From Methanosalsum zhilinae DSM 4017 (GTDB lineage: Archaea > Halobacteriota > Methanosarcinia > Methanosarcinales > Methanosarcinaceae), in the NCBI RefSeq assembly GCF_000217995.1, contig NC_015676.1:598103-662102 (forward strand): a DNA stretch of 64,000 nucleotides, written 5' to 3'. A program made the position numbers and the translations under genes. The notes below the pieces were generated by a model, which saw only the letters and a list, made by a program, of their open reading frames with translations, did not search any database and was not told where the DNA came from. This document shows positions 53,996 to 63,891 of the stretch, piece after piece (within the stretch, counting starts at the first letter, position 1; each line of letters opens with the position of its first letter).

Positions 53996-55396
53996 ATGGC
54001 AACAGAATATGATCTAAGAATGGGTGATGGTAAACGTGTTTACCATAGTAAGAATCAGATAATGGATGATCTTGAAGCAGGTTCAGCGGATGCTGCTGAT
54101 CTTGGTGAGATATCTGCACTTAGCGGTGATGAACTTGAGAAACTTGCAGAGATCATCATGACCAAATCACGTATGGTAGGAGTTGAACCAGGTAAAGAAG
54201 TTCCTGTAACCCACGATATTGGTACCCTTCGTATAGATGGTGATCAGGGTAACAGTGGTGTTGGTATCCCATCCAGCCGTATGATTGGATGTATGATGCA
54301 CGAGCGTGCATTTGGTGCAGATACTATGGAACTTGGTCATATAGACTACAGTTTCAAGCCAGTAAAACCTGTAATTGCTCAGGAATGTCAGGCAATGGAA
54401 GTATGTCAGCAGAACATGATCGTTCCACTTCTCTATGGTGCTATGCCCAATATGGGACTTTATTACACCCCAGATGGCCCATTTGAGAATCCAGGTGACC
54501 TGATGAAAGCATTCAAGATTGCAGAAGCTCAGGAATCCATTGAAAAATCTGCAGATCACCTTACCCGTGACATGATATGGATTATTCAGCATATGATGAA
54601 ATCCTCATCAGACGGTGTAAACTTTGATACGACCGGTGCTGCAGGTGACGGTGACATGTTTGCAACACTACATGCAGTTGAAGCACTGAGAAAAGAATTC
54701 CCTGAAATGTATATTGAATTGGGAATGGCCGGAGAATGTGTACTTGGAATGCATGGCGGTCTTGAGTACGATGGCAAGACCCTAGCAGGTCTCTGGCCAC
54801 ACCAGCAGGCCCCATTGGTCACAAAAGCCGGAGCAAACGTATTCGGTCCTGTTGTAAACACAAACACAAGTATGAGTTTCTCATGGAACCTTGCCCGCGC
54901 AGTAACTTTCATAAAAGCTGCAGTTGAAGCATCTGATATTCCATGTCATGTAGACATGGGAATGGGTGTTGGAGGTATCCCAATGCTGGAAACACCACCA
55001 ATCGATGCAGTTTCACGTGCTAGCAAGGCAATGGTAGAAGTTGCAGGCGTCGACGGCATATAGATAGGAGTCGGCGACCCAATGGGTATGCCGATTTCCC
55101 ACATAATGACCTCCGGAATGAGCGGTATCAGAGCAGCAGGGGATCTTGTTGCAAGGATGCAGTTTTCCAAGAACATGAGAATTGGTGAAGCAAAGAAATA
55201 TGTAGCAGACAAACTTGGCGTTACACCACTTGATCTGAGTGATGAATTTGCAATGAGAGAGATCAGAGAGGATCTCGGAATTGGTGTAATCACATCTGTA
55301 ACCGGTGCTCCAAAGGGAATTGCAGCAAAAATGAATATTGAGAAAGCACTCGATATCAAAATCAATTCCTGTGAGAAATTCAGAAATCAGGTCTAA
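53996..55396 (+). CDS. mtbB: dimethylamine methyltransferase MtbB with in-frame UAG (pyrrolysine)
   Basis: A 466-residue enzyme that moves the methyl group of dimethylamine to MtbC. A UAG at 55061-55063 (codon 356) interrupts an otherwise continuous MtbB frame: VDGI before it, then [13 protein letters not shown] after, exactly the site of pyrrolysine in MtbB. It is not a stop, since the frame continues with family-typical sequence to 55396 (FRNQV). Conserved parts include [16 protein letters not shown] and MNPYGHGGL-like [21 protein letters not shown] precedes the ATG. Reading requires PylS and tRNA-Pyl elsewhere in the genome. Confidence 0.95.
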
Positions 55397-55658
55397 TCCT
55401 GTTTTCTTTTTTTATTCTTATCGCCGGCCAGTATTTGTATCACAAAAATTAACCGGTGATAATTTATTTTTTTAATATCTTATTTGAATTAACTGATAAC
55501 AATTAATTTATACTTATTAAAATGTTAATTTGATATTAATATATAGTAATTATCATTATATTGCAATCTATCTGTAACTATTATCTATAATTTGAATACA
55601 GATAAGCATCAATTGATAGTAATGAATAATTTTTATTAATAATTTGCAGATAGATTTT

Positions 55659-56054
55659 TTACTGTATTTTGCCCTTTTCCATTTTATGTTTATGCAGTGC
55701 GACCTCTATGGAAGTACGCAATTCTGACTCTTTAAATGGTTTCAGTATGTATCCGTAAGGTTCTGTTTTTTTTGCTCTTTCCAGTATTTCCTCATCTGAA
55801 TATGCTGTCAGATAGATCACAGGAATGTCAAATTTATCTCTGATCTGGCTTGCCGCTTCCACACCGTCCATTTCTCCTTTTAATCTGATATCCATGAGGA
55901 CCAGGTCTGGAAATGTGATCTCCGCTTTTTCTATTGCCTCTTTTCCGGTGGATGCTATTCCAGGGACGATATATCCGATGTTCCTGAGTTTTTTTTTAAT
56001 ATTTAGAGCAATAATATTTTCATCTTCAACAATCAGAATTTTGGTTTTATCCAT
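55659..56054 (-). CDS. single-domain response regulator 1
   Basis: A 131-residue receiver domain (REC) with [15 protein letters not shown], the phosphoacceptor Asp in [14 protein letters not shown] (about 55), the Thr/Ser in YLTAYSDEE (about 85) and the Lys in ILKPF. No output domain follows. Single RECs partner HisKA_2 kinases and are common in methanogens. A 110-base stretch is identical to the next response regulator gene. ATG 56054 is preferred over GTG 56063. Runs convergent with mtbB. Confidence 0.85.
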   Translation of the reverse strand: MDKTKILIVEDENIIALNIKKKLRNIGYIVPGIASTGKEAIEKAEITFPDLVLMDIRLKGEMDGVEAASQIRDKFDIPVIYLTAYSDEEILERAKKTEPYGYILKPFKESELRTSIEVALHKHKMEKGKIQ

Positions 56055-56140
56055 ATTTTGCACCTATCTGTATCCCTTTTGATATTGTTTATAAAAATCT
56101 TTTCCTTTGAAATTCACATAATTTATTTCTGGTCTTATCT

Positions 56141-56530
56141 TCAATCATTCTTTTTTCCATAATGTTTGTAAAAAGCCATCTTTATATTTGTCCGAAGATC
56201 ATTTTCAGTGAAAGGTTTCAGTATGTATCCGTAAGGTTCTGTTTTTTTTGCTCTTTCCAGTATTTCCTCATCTGAATATGCTGTCAGATAGATCACAGGA
56301 ATGTCAAATTTATCTCTGATCTGACTGGCTGCTTCCACTCCGTCGATTTGTCCTTTTAGGCGTATATCCATCAGGATGAGGTCTGGCATAGTTGAATATG
56401 TTTTACTGACTGCTTCCTCTCCACTGGAAACAATTGCTGTAACGGTATATCCCATTTTTTCCAGCTTATCTTTGATTCTTAAACCTATTATATTCTCATC
56501 TTCAGCCACAATAATTTTATTTCTATCCAT
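56141..56530 (-). CDS. single-domain response regulator 2
   Basis: A 129-residue receiver domain, paralogue of the preceding gene: [34 protein letters not shown] with the phosphoacceptor Asp, and [12 protein letters not shown]. The middle of the protein is identical to that of response regulator 1. ATG 56530 has AAGGA six bases upstream; the GTG at 56548 is possible. It starts 20 bases after the sensor kinase gene stop and is probably its direct partner. Confidence 0.85.
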   Translation of the reverse strand: MDRNKIIVAEDENIIGLRIKDKLEKMGYTVTAIVSSGEEAVSKTYSTMPDLILMDIRLKGQIDGVEAASQIRDKFDIPVIYLTAYSDEEILERAKKTEPYGYILKPFTENDLRTNIKMAFYKHYGKKND

Positions 56531-56550
56531 TGACATTCCTTTTTTCACCT

Positions 56551-59037
56551 TTAAAATCTTATTTCGAATCTAGCTCCTGCTGAATTATCAAGTTTGATAT
56601 TTCCACCAATCTGATTTACAAGAGTTGTTACTAGCTGAAGACCAAGGGATTCGGTGTTTTGAATATCTATGTTTTGAGGAATTCCCTTTCCAGTGTCATG
56701 CACAATAAGAACATGATTATTCTCATTTTTATCGAAATACAGTACTATATTGATCATGCCATCATCAATATCTGAAAATGCATGCTTTAAGGAGTTTGAG
56801 ATCAATTCGTTTATGATTATTCCCAGTGGAATGGCAGTATCCATCTCCAGGAAAATATCTTCAAGTTCAAGATTCAATTTTATATTATCTGTATTAACTC
56901 TGTATGACTGAAAAAGACTATATGTAAGGTTTTGGATGTAGTCTGTAAAATTGACATATTCTATGTCCTTTGACTGATGCAGCTCTTCATGAATAAGAGC
57001 CATTGATACAACTCTGTTCTGGCTGTTCTGGAATGCTTCTATTACTTTTGGGTCAGTGAAGTTATCTGCTTCCAGATCAAGAAGACTGGAAATCACCTGA
57101 AGATTATTCTTTATTCGGTGGTGAATTTCCTTCTTTCGTATTTCTTCTGCATGAAGTAAAGCTTCTTGAGCCTTTTTTCTATCAGTTATATCAAATATTA
57201 TTCCCTGAAGTTGAATCAGCTTTCCTTCTGGAGAGCATTTGATGAAAGTTCTTTCATCAATCCACCTGATGTCACCATCTTTTGTCAAAATTCGATATTC
57301 ATTTGTGAATTCAGTAAGTCTGCTCTTACAGCTTTTTGATAGCTGGGACCTGACTCTTGTGATATCATCTGGGTGCAGAATGTCTCCGTATGTTAATTTA
57401 CCGGATTCAAAGTCTTTTTTAGAATATCCAAATTGTGAAATATTATCCGAGACAAATTCAACAGGCCAGTTATTTTCAGGATTCCACTTGAAAACAATAA
57501 CCGGGCTTCTGTCAATTATCTTCTCCATCTCTTCTTTGAGCTTATTTGATCTTTCCAATTGCTGTGCATAATTTTGAAGGGAGATTTCTGCCATTTCCCT
57601 TTCCATGGTCATCCTTCTAAGTGAAAGCCTTGCTTCTTCGATTCCATCGGTTAGTTTTTTAAAATCACCATTTCCCTCTACCCGGATGCCTCTTTTGAAG
57701 TTGTTTTTCTGAAAAGCAACAAGTACCGCATTTGAATCATCAATAATGTTGTTAAGTTCAATTGCAAAACAGTCGAGTGTGTTTCCAAGCTGTTTAAATT
57801 CTCCCTGAACATCCATCTGTACCCTTGATCCAAGTTTTCCATCTGCCAGTGCATTTGTCACTCTAACAGTTTCTCTGATCGGAGATATCACTGCATCCAG
57901 TATTTCATTTAATCCATCGGGAATTTCTTTAAAATCTGGATCTACATTGTTATCTGCTCTTGTATCCAGTTTTCCTCTAACTACATCATCTGCTACGCGT
58001 CTAAAACCAGAAACAATCTGGTCAATGGAATCTGTGAAAGAATTTGCGATTATATATGCTATGATACTCATAAATATAATCGCAATGGAGGAAATCAATA
58101 GCATCCTGTTTCTTAGATCAGTTACACCTGCAAGCATTTCATCTAATGGTACTGTCAGTATGAATGAAAAATTGCCAGTTTCAACAGGTTCATAGAACAT
58201 AATCACTTCTTTACCAGTTGTTGGATCTATTGTTTCTATATATCCACCCTTTCCCTGCCGGATGTCATCTGCCATTTCTGAAATCTCTGGAATATCGAAA
58301 TCATATAATGTCCTGCTACCAATCCATTCTTTATTTTCGGGATGTGAAAGCAATGTAGCTGTCTTATCTGTCATTATTGCATAACCACTGTCAAATATCC
58401 GGATCGAGCTGACAACATCATCTATGTACTCCAGAGAAACATCCACTCCTCCAATTCCTATGAACTCATAATCTTTGAATATCGGGGTAACGAAACTGAC
58501 GATAAATGCACCTTCATAGTAGTATGCTTCAGTGATAACCTCATCCTGTAGCTGTTTTGGAAGCTGATAATAATCTGCAGTTTCATAATCTATCAGTGGA
58601 TCCAGTCTGACAGGTCCATTGATTTTGTTCCAGTAGGGGATGAATCTTCCTGTTGAATCATGGCCTGTTGTATTGATGAATTCATTATCCTTCCCATCAA
58701 ATGCATCGGGTTCATAGCAGACATAAGTGCCTATTAAACTTGGATTTTCAATTAGCAGATTTTCCAATATTGAATTCACCTCATCACGGCTGGACGATTT
58801 ATAAACACTCATAGAATGGGCAATGGTACTGCCAATAGCTTGATGGGAACTCATGTCAGAATCAAACTGGTTTGCATAATTATTTGCAGTCTCTATTGAT
58901 TGCATGTATGCAAGGTTAGCTTCCTGTGAGGTCACAGTCGATATAATTATCGCAGTTGATATTGTCATTATCAGAATGATACCAACTACAATATACAGAA
59001 CCAGTTTTAACTTTAAATTCAAATTTTTGTCCAGCAT
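56551..59037 (-). CDS. membrane sensor histidine kinase with dCache and PAS domains
   Basis: A 828-residue HisKA_2-class kinase. TM1 is about 12-34; an external double Cache domain (about 35-300) includes [26 protein letters not shown] and [17 protein letters not shown], clearly related to the chemoreceptor at 21938. TM2 is about 312-332, followed by HAMP-like linker, PAS (about 510-630, ending [13 protein letters not shown]), the HisKA_2 site [20 protein letters not shown] (about 660) and HATPase with [20 protein letters not shown] and SLGLQLV. Two response regulators follow. It is convergent with mtbCB and could sense a methylated amine or related compound; this is inference. Confidence 0.9.
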   Translation of the reverse strand: MLDKNLNLKLKLVLYIVVGIILIMTISTAIIISTVTSQEANLAYMQSIETANNYANQFDSDMSSHQAIGSTIAHSMSVYKSSSRDEVNSILENLLIENPSLIGTYVCYEPDAFDGKDNEFINTTGHDSTGRFIPYWNKINGPVRLDPLIDYETADYYQLPKQLQDEVITEAYYYEGAFIVSFVTPIFKDYEFIGIGGVDVSLEYIDDVVSSIRIFDSGYAIMTDKTATLLSHPENKEWIGSRTLYDFDIPEISEMADDIRQGKGGYIETIDPTTGKEVIMFYEPVETGNFSFILTVPLDEMLAGVTDLRNRMLLISSIAIIFMSIIAYIIANSFTDSIDQIVSGFRRVADDVVRGKLDTRADNNVDPDFKEIPDGLNEILDAVISPIRETVRVTNALADGKLGSRVQMDVQGEFKQLGNTLDCFAIELNNIIDDSNAVLVAFQKNNFKRGIRVEGNGDFKKLTDGIEEARLSLRRMTMEREMAEISLQNYAQQLERSNKLKEEMEKIIDRSPVIVFKWNPENNWPVEFVSDNISQFGYSKKDFESGKLTYGDILHPDDITRVRSQLSKSCKSRLTEFTNEYRILTKDGDIRWIDERTFIKCSPEGKLIQLQGIIFDITDRKKAQEALLHAEEIRKKEIHHRIKNNLQVISSLLDLEADNFTDPKVIEAFQNSQNRVVSMALIHEELHQSKDIEYVNFTDYIQNLTYSLFQSYRVNTDNIKLNLELEDIFLEMDTAIPLGIIINELISNSLKHAFSDIDDGMINIVLYFDKNENNHVLIVHDTGKGIPQNIDIQNTESLGLQLVTTLVNQIGGNIKLDNSAGARFEIRF

Positions 59038-59388
59038 GAGATCAACGTTTTAATTATTAATAAATAGTTTTTGTAATGATTGATAGCAGATGAAATCCGA
59101 TGCAATTGGCATTTTATAATTATTATCTTATATGTGGTCTGGAATGAACTACAGATATTAACATATATATACGATATGATTTGATATCATATCCTATCAT
59201 TGTTCAGAAAATTTATTTTCTCATAGCAGGAGTGCTATATCATAATGTATTTCTCTATGAAAAAGCGAATAGATCATGACAACAGTATTTACAGAATACA
59301 ATTATATGATGTCTATTGAATATATTTGTTACAGATATTGACCTCTATATGTACCTCTTAATTAAATCTATTCTTCAGGAAGAATTTG
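59038..59388. other. intergenic region upstream of the sensor kinase
   Basis: 351 AT-rich bases. On the minus strand a TATA element (plus 59162-59172) would drive the kinase, with a leader of about 100 bases. Directly behind it is a perfect inverted repeat GATATGAT (59173-59180) and ATCATATC (59186-59193). The ribosome site of the deaminase gene (CAGGAAGAA) ends the region. Confidence 0.4.
59173..59193. promoter_or_regulatory. inverted repeat adjacent to the sensor kinase promoter
   Basis: GATATGAT / ATCATATC, eight base pairs with a five-base spacer, lying on the upstream side of the predicted minus-strand TATA box. The place suits a regulator-binding site. Confidence 0.35.
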
Positions 59389-59853
59389 ATGAATGAATTT
59401 ATGAAAATGGCAGTTAAAGAAGCAAGGGAAGGGATGAATAAAAATCATGGTGGACCCTTTGGTTGTGTTATTGTAAAAAAAGGCATTTTAGTTGCCAGGA
59501 CTCATAACCGGGTACTGGAAACAAATGATCCAACTGCACATGCAGAGATACTTGCCATAAGGGAAGCTTCAGCAATTTTAAAAAGCTTTGATCTATCCGA
59601 TTGTGAAATATATTCCACATCTCAACCATGTCCTATGTGTTACTCTGCTATTCACTGGGCCAGGATTAAAAAACTATACTTTGGCACTACAAAAGATGAT
59701 GTCTCAGCTATTGGTTTTGATGATAGTTTCATCTATGATGTCATCAAAGGTAATGCTGTTGTTCAGCAGTTTGATGCTATAAATATTGACAGGGATGAGT
59801 GCCAGGGCCTTTTGAATGAATGGATAGAAAAACCTGATAAAAAAATGTATTGA
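59389..59853 (+). CDS. guanine/cytosine deaminase-family protein
   Basis: A 154-residue member of the CMP/dCMP deaminase (CDA) superfamily, closest by pattern to guanine deaminase GuaD. The zinc site is complete: PTAHAEILAIREA (His and catalytic Glu) and PCPMCYSAIHWARI (Cys pair). It has GGPFGCVIVKKG near the N-terminus, as in GuaD, and a C-terminal tail (FDAINIDRDECQG) that fits GuaD length (about 155). The substrate is not certain; tRNA-editing TadA is less likely because the tail differs. ATG 59389 follows AGGAAGAATTTG. Confidence 0.8.
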   Translation: MNEFMKMAVKEAREGMNKNHGGPFGCVIVKKGILVARTHNRVLETNDPTAHAEILAIREASAILKSFDLSDCEIYSTSQPCPMCYSAIHWARIKKLYFGTTKDDVSAIGFDDSFIYDVIKGNAVVQQFDAINIDRDECQGLLNEWIEKPDKKMY

Positions 59854-59889
59854 AGAAGGAATTTAATATTATTAGTAAATGGAGCAGAT

Positions 59890-60660
59890 TTATACTGCAG
59901 TCCATCCTCCATCAACACATATATGCTGTCCTGTTACATAGCTGGAACCCTCAGATGCAAGATATATTAACAGGCCGTTTAGTTCACCCGGTTTACCGAT
60001 TCTTTTCATTGGACACCTTGACTGGATAAAATTCTGGAATGCTTCGTCTGAAATGAGGTCTTCTGTCATTTCAGATTCAAAAAACCCCGGTCCTATGGCA
60101 TTGACAGTGATGCCATGTTTTGCCCATTCAGCTGCCAGTGCTTTTGTAAGATTAACTTCGCCACCCTTTGATGCATGATATGGGGATACATTATATTGTG
60201 TATTTCCAGCTACTCCATATATTGAAGTTATGTTAATGATTCTTCCGTAATTATGTTCTTTCATCTTTCTGGCAACGTGTTTTGCAAAGAAAAATACACC
60301 TCTGAGATTGGTATTGAGCACTTTATCCCATTCATCACCGGTTATGTCCTCAGCAGGAGAAAAAGAAGCAGTTCCTGCATTATTTACCAGAATATCTACT
60401 TTCCCAAATTCCTTGACAGTACTTTCAACTACATTTATTACTTCATCTTCATTCAATACATCACATTTTACAGGAAGACATTTCACACCCGTCTCTTCCA
60501 GTTTTTCTTTAACTTCTTCCAATCTTTCAATCCTTCGTGCTGCAATAGTAATATTTGCTCCGGCATTAGCCAGCGCTTCAGCAAACTGCACTCCCAACCC
60601 GCTGGATGCACCTGTTACAATTGCAACTTTACCACTTAGATCAAACAAATCGCTTACCAT
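59890..60660 (-). CDS. short-chain dehydrogenase/reductase
   Basis: A 256-residue classical SDR. It has the cofactor motif TGASSGLG (about 16-23), acidic and basic residues at the end of the second strand (ARRIERLEE, favouring NADP), DVLNEDEV, NNAG (about 93), catalytic Ser in NITSIYG (about 145) and Tyr/Lys in YHASKGG (about 162-166). The C-terminus VTGQHICVDGG is typical of FabG/gluconate dehydrogenase-like SDRs. Substrate unknown. It ends convergent to the deaminase gene (37-base gap). Confidence 0.85.
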   Translation of the reverse strand: MVSDLFDLSGKVAIVTGASSGLGVQFAEALANAGANITIAARRIERLEEVKEKLEETGVKCLPVKCDVLNEDEVINVVESTVKEFGKVDILVNNAGTASFSPAEDITGDEWDKVLNTNLRGVFFFAKHVARKMKEHNYGRIINITSIYGVAGNTQYNVSPYHASKGGEVNLTKALAAEWAKHGITVNAIGPGFFESEMTEDLISDEAFQNFIQSRCPMKRIGKPGELNGLLIYLASEGSSYVTGQHICVDGGWTAV

Positions 60661-61207
60661 TATTCTTGCCCCCGTACTCTAAGTTGTTGATATTTTTTTA
60701 TTTCTACCAATAGCTGGAAAACACTATCCAGTAGATAATTGGGTGGAACGTAAAAGTTTTCACAATATTTGTATGTCAAGAAATATTAATGCAATATTTC
60801 ATGAATTCAATCTTGCCTTCAACTATTATTCCCCGTATTATAAAGTAGAATTTTTACATATATAGCTATCCGTAGCTTACAGGTCGATTATTGTGACTTT
60901 CCTGGTGATAGTATAATAGTGTATAATTGTATATTACGTTTATACCAATTTCATAACTTTTAAGATAAACATATATTTACAGTTAGGTGAAACTCCCATC
61001 AAATCTTCGATTTAATTCGATGCTAAAGACACCGGGGTTTTACGCTTTGACTATGAGGATTTTGCTTAGCTTGCCGTAAAGTAATCTCTGCACAAAAAAC
61101 ACATATACTATCCCATTGTAAAAAGGTCCAGAATACTTTATCCAGCAAAATGTTTATCTAAAGTACATTGTTTACTTTTAATTTTTAATGATAAAAAGGA
61201 CTGTCCA
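60661..61207. other. intergenic region with a possible mobile-element end
   Basis: 547 bases without a gene. 60990-61085 is richer in G+C than its surroundings and contains a short hairpin (ATCAAATC / GATTTAAT-type around 60998-61015) and CACCGGGGTTTTACGC. That pattern resembles the 3' end of IS200/IS605-type elements, but no transposase is present. Elsewhere the region is AT-rich (for example TATAATTGTATATTACG). Confidence 0.25.
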
Positions 61208-62518
61208 ATGATGAATAAAAGAGATGACCTGGTTCATATTTTACATGATACTCGCTTAAACATGGTTTTATCATGGACTATTGTACTGGTACTGATGCTC
61301 TTAGCAATTGTAAATTTTTTTAATGGTCGTTATGCATGGACAATTTTGATCATCTCTGTAGTAATTATAATTATCTTACCAGGATTATTCTTTTGCAAAC
61401 CATCGGTGATGCCGTCCTGGTTCCTATTGCTTCTTGTATTGATCCCTATTATTGGAAGTACAACAGCCTACCATTTTTTCCTGACAGGAATCCCTGTGTA
61501 TATTTCAGTTGCTACGATCTCACTTTTAATTGTAGCTGAAATAAACTGGTTCACTTCAGTGAGAATGAATCCAAAGTTTGCAATTTTACTCGTGATAATT
61601 ACAACACTTGCTGTTACAGGTATGTGGTATTTCCTGAGATGGATGCTGGACATAACTATTGGGACTACATTTCTTCTTGATGGCCGTCCAGTGGATGTGA
61701 TCAATGCTGCAGTAATGTATGAATTCATTTATGCACTGATTGCTGGTATTATTGCAGGCATTCTGTTTGGATGGTATTTCAAATCCATGGTAAAGAAAGG
61801 ACCTTCCAGCGTCATGTTTCCAGATAGGGATATGGATGTATATCAGGAATACACCTATTCAAAGCCTCCGAAGGTTATTAGAAAATTACTGGGCTTATCG
61901 ATCCAGAAACAAAAGATGATAACCAGGCTTTTACAGGCATGTCTTGTAATATTGTTCATAATTGGTGTGATTTCAAGGGATCTGCATATATTGCTAAATG
62001 CAGTTCTAGCATTGTTCATCACTTTTTTGCCTGCATTGATGAAACATAGATATAATCTTCATCTTGATCCATCACTAACTTTGTGGATAACTCTTGCAGT
62101 ATTCCTTGATGCTCTTGGTACCTTTGGATTATATGAAGCCATTGCCAGATGGGATCACCTGACCCATGCTGTATCATCAAGTATAATTGCAGCTGCAGGA
62201 TATGTAATTGTAAGGGCTATTGATATCTATAATCCGGAAATCCATATACCTCCAAGAATGATGTTTGTATTCATCCTCCTGTTTATCCTTTCAGCAGGCG
62301 TGATCTGGGAGATCCTGGAATTCATAACTGACGAACTGGCATTGATGATTGGAATAGATGCTGTTCTTGTACAGTATGGTATTCATGATACAATGGGTGA
62401 TATGCTATTCAATTTGATAGGAGCAATTATAGTGGCCTTCTGGGGAACCTTCTATCTAAATGATATATCCTACAGAATCGCAGAAATATTTGAGCAAAGA
62501 TCAGATAACAAAAAATAA
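61208..62518 (+). CDS. polytopic membrane protein with YjdF/DUF2238-like C-terminal half
   Basis: A 436-residue protein with about 11 transmembrane helices. The N-terminal half (about 15-200) has no recognised family. The C-terminal half (about 240-430) has the DUF2238/YjdF features WDHLTHAVSS, VIWEILEF and HDTMGDMLFNLIGA, which carry conserved polar residues in membrane helices. The activity of the family is unknown. It starts after AAAAGGACTGTCCA with ATG 61208, or ATG 61211 three bases later. It stands alone between two large AT-rich gaps. Confidence 0.65.
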   Translation: MMNKRDDLVHILHDTRLNMVLSWTIVLVLMLLAIVNFFNGRYAWTILIISVVIIIILPGLFFCKPSVMPSWFLLLLVLIPIIGSTTAYHFFLTGIPVYISVATISLLIVAEINWFTSVRMNPKFAILLVIITTLAVTGMWYFLRWMLDITIGTTFLLDGRPVDVINAAVMYEFIYALIAGIIAGILFGWYFKSMVKKGPSSVMFPDRDMDVYQEYTYSKPPKVIRKLLGLSIQKQKMITRLLQACLVILFIIGVISRDLHILLNAVLALFITFLPALMKHRYNLHLDPSLTLWITLAVFLDALGTFGLYEAIARWDHLTHAVSSSIIAAAGYVIVRAIDIYNPEIHIPPRMMFVFILLFILSAGVIWEILEFITDELALMIGIDAVLVQYGIHDTMGDMLFNLIGAIIVAFWGTFYLNDISYRIAEIFEQRSDNKK

Positions 62519-62868
62519 AAGGTTATTCCCTTTTAAATCCAGATACTGTGAATATTTTTGGTAAAAATAGAGTTTTGATTATTTACTGAATAAACCGCAT
62601 AAACTAAATCTATGTCAGAGGAATAGATGCCTGACTTGATTAAATTAATATCATGATCTATATTTGATGCGTAACTTGATATGTGTTCTAAAAATAGTGA
62701 CACAATCTAAAGGCAAAAGTTGAATTGGATATTTTATAAGATATTCAGATATTGTAGCATTTGAAATTACTAATATCTGTGTTCCTACAAATGTTTATGC
62801 TTAATGGGCTTATGCTGGAGAATACAGTTTAATTAAGTTTATATATACATTTTCTGATATAGTATTGG
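62519..62868 (+). promoter_or_regulatory. AT-rich gap with the potassium channel promoter
   Basis: 350 bases without a gene. GTTTATATATA (62838-62848) lies about 25-30 bases before the ATG at 62869, so the channel mRNA should be leaderless or nearly so. Nothing else is clear in the gap. Confidence 0.45.
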
Positions 62869-63759
62869 ATGTATACTCATCTAAAGAAGAGTATCTATAA
62901 AATTATAGAGCCGGAAGCTGAACAGAACAAACCAGGTCATTTTTTCAATTTATTTATAATCATACTTATTACTTTAAATGTAATTGCAGTTATCCTAGAG
63001 TCTGTTAAATGGCTTGCAGTCCCTTATGGGACTTTTTTTTTAAATTTTGAACTTATTTCTGTCCTGATATTCACAGTTGAATATTTATTTCGGGTATGGA
63101 CATGTACTGAAAATCCAAAGTTTTCTCATCCTGTCAAGGGAAGAATAAAATATGCATTTTCATTTCTTGCCCTGACAGACTTGATCGCAATATTGCCATA
63201 TTATCTGCCTCTTTTGTTCCCTGTAGATATGAGATTTGTTAGAGCTTTCAGGCTACTTAGAATATTCAGATTGCTAAAACTGGCCCGGTACACCTGTGCC
63301 CTGGGCATACTGTCACGGGGAGTTACCAGGCACAAGGATGTTTTTGGGATCATTTTTTTCATATTGATTCTTCTTTTAATTATTTCATCAAGTATCATGT
63401 ATTTCTTTGAAAGTACGGCTCAACCCCATCTTTTTTCCAGTATACCCATGACTATGTGGTGGGCAATAGCGACTGTAACAACTGTAGGTTACGGAGATGT
63501 TTATCCTGTCACTATGATGGGTAAGCTGTTTGGGTCAATTATAGCTCTCATTGCAATCGGTATTTTTGCTCTGCCTGCAGGGGTTCTTGCATCAGCTTTT
63601 ATGGAAGAGTTCAATCATATGAAGAATTGTTCTAAGCCATTAAACCAAGAAAACGCAAAAGAAATTCTGGATAAATTGGAATACATGGTTAAACTTCGCA
63701 ATGAGAATATCTTAAACGATAAAGAAATAGTTGATATCATAAGAAGGACCCTTAAATAA
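62869..63759 (+). CDS. voltage-gated-type potassium channel (six-helix Kch/KvAP family)
   Basis: A 296-residue channel subunit. S1 is about 27-48, S2 about 60-80, S3 about 95-115 (FSFLALTDLIAILPYYLPLL), S4 about 120-140 with repeated Arg every third residue (MRFVRAFRLLRIFRLLKLARY), S5 about 160-185, the pore helix with the selectivity filter TVTTVGYGDV (about 207-215), and S6 about 225-245. A cytoplasmic coiled tail (about 255-296) could aid tetramer assembly. It probably conducts K+ for osmotic or membrane-potential control. Expressed from its own leaderless-type promoter. Confidence 0.92.
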   Translation: MYTHLKKSIYKIIEPEAEQNKPGHFFNLFIIILITLNVIAVILESVKWLAVPYGTFFLNFELISVLIFTVEYLFRVWTCTENPKFSHPVKGRIKYAFSFLALTDLIAILPYYLPLLFPVDMRFVRAFRLLRIFRLLKLARYTCALGILSRGVTRHKDVFGIIFFILILLLIISSSIMYFFESTAQPHLFSSIPMTMWWAIATVTTVGYGDVYPVTMMGKLFGSIIALIAIGIFALPAGVLASAFMEEFNHMKNCSKPLNQENAKEILDKLEYMVKLRNENILNDKEIVDIIRRTLK

Positions 63760-63891
63760 GGCTTTATTCTCAATTAGAAACAACTACTTTTGATAAAGAA
63801 TATTTGTTCTTATCTCAGTTACGGTTAAAATTAAATCAAAGAGAGCAACAACTTTATTTATAAACAGATTCCATAATTTTTGGTGAATATT

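Noticed and set aside
55082-55396. A separate gene downstream of mtbB's UAG
   Set aside because: It is the continuation of mtbB in the same frame; the UAG codes for pyrrolysine.
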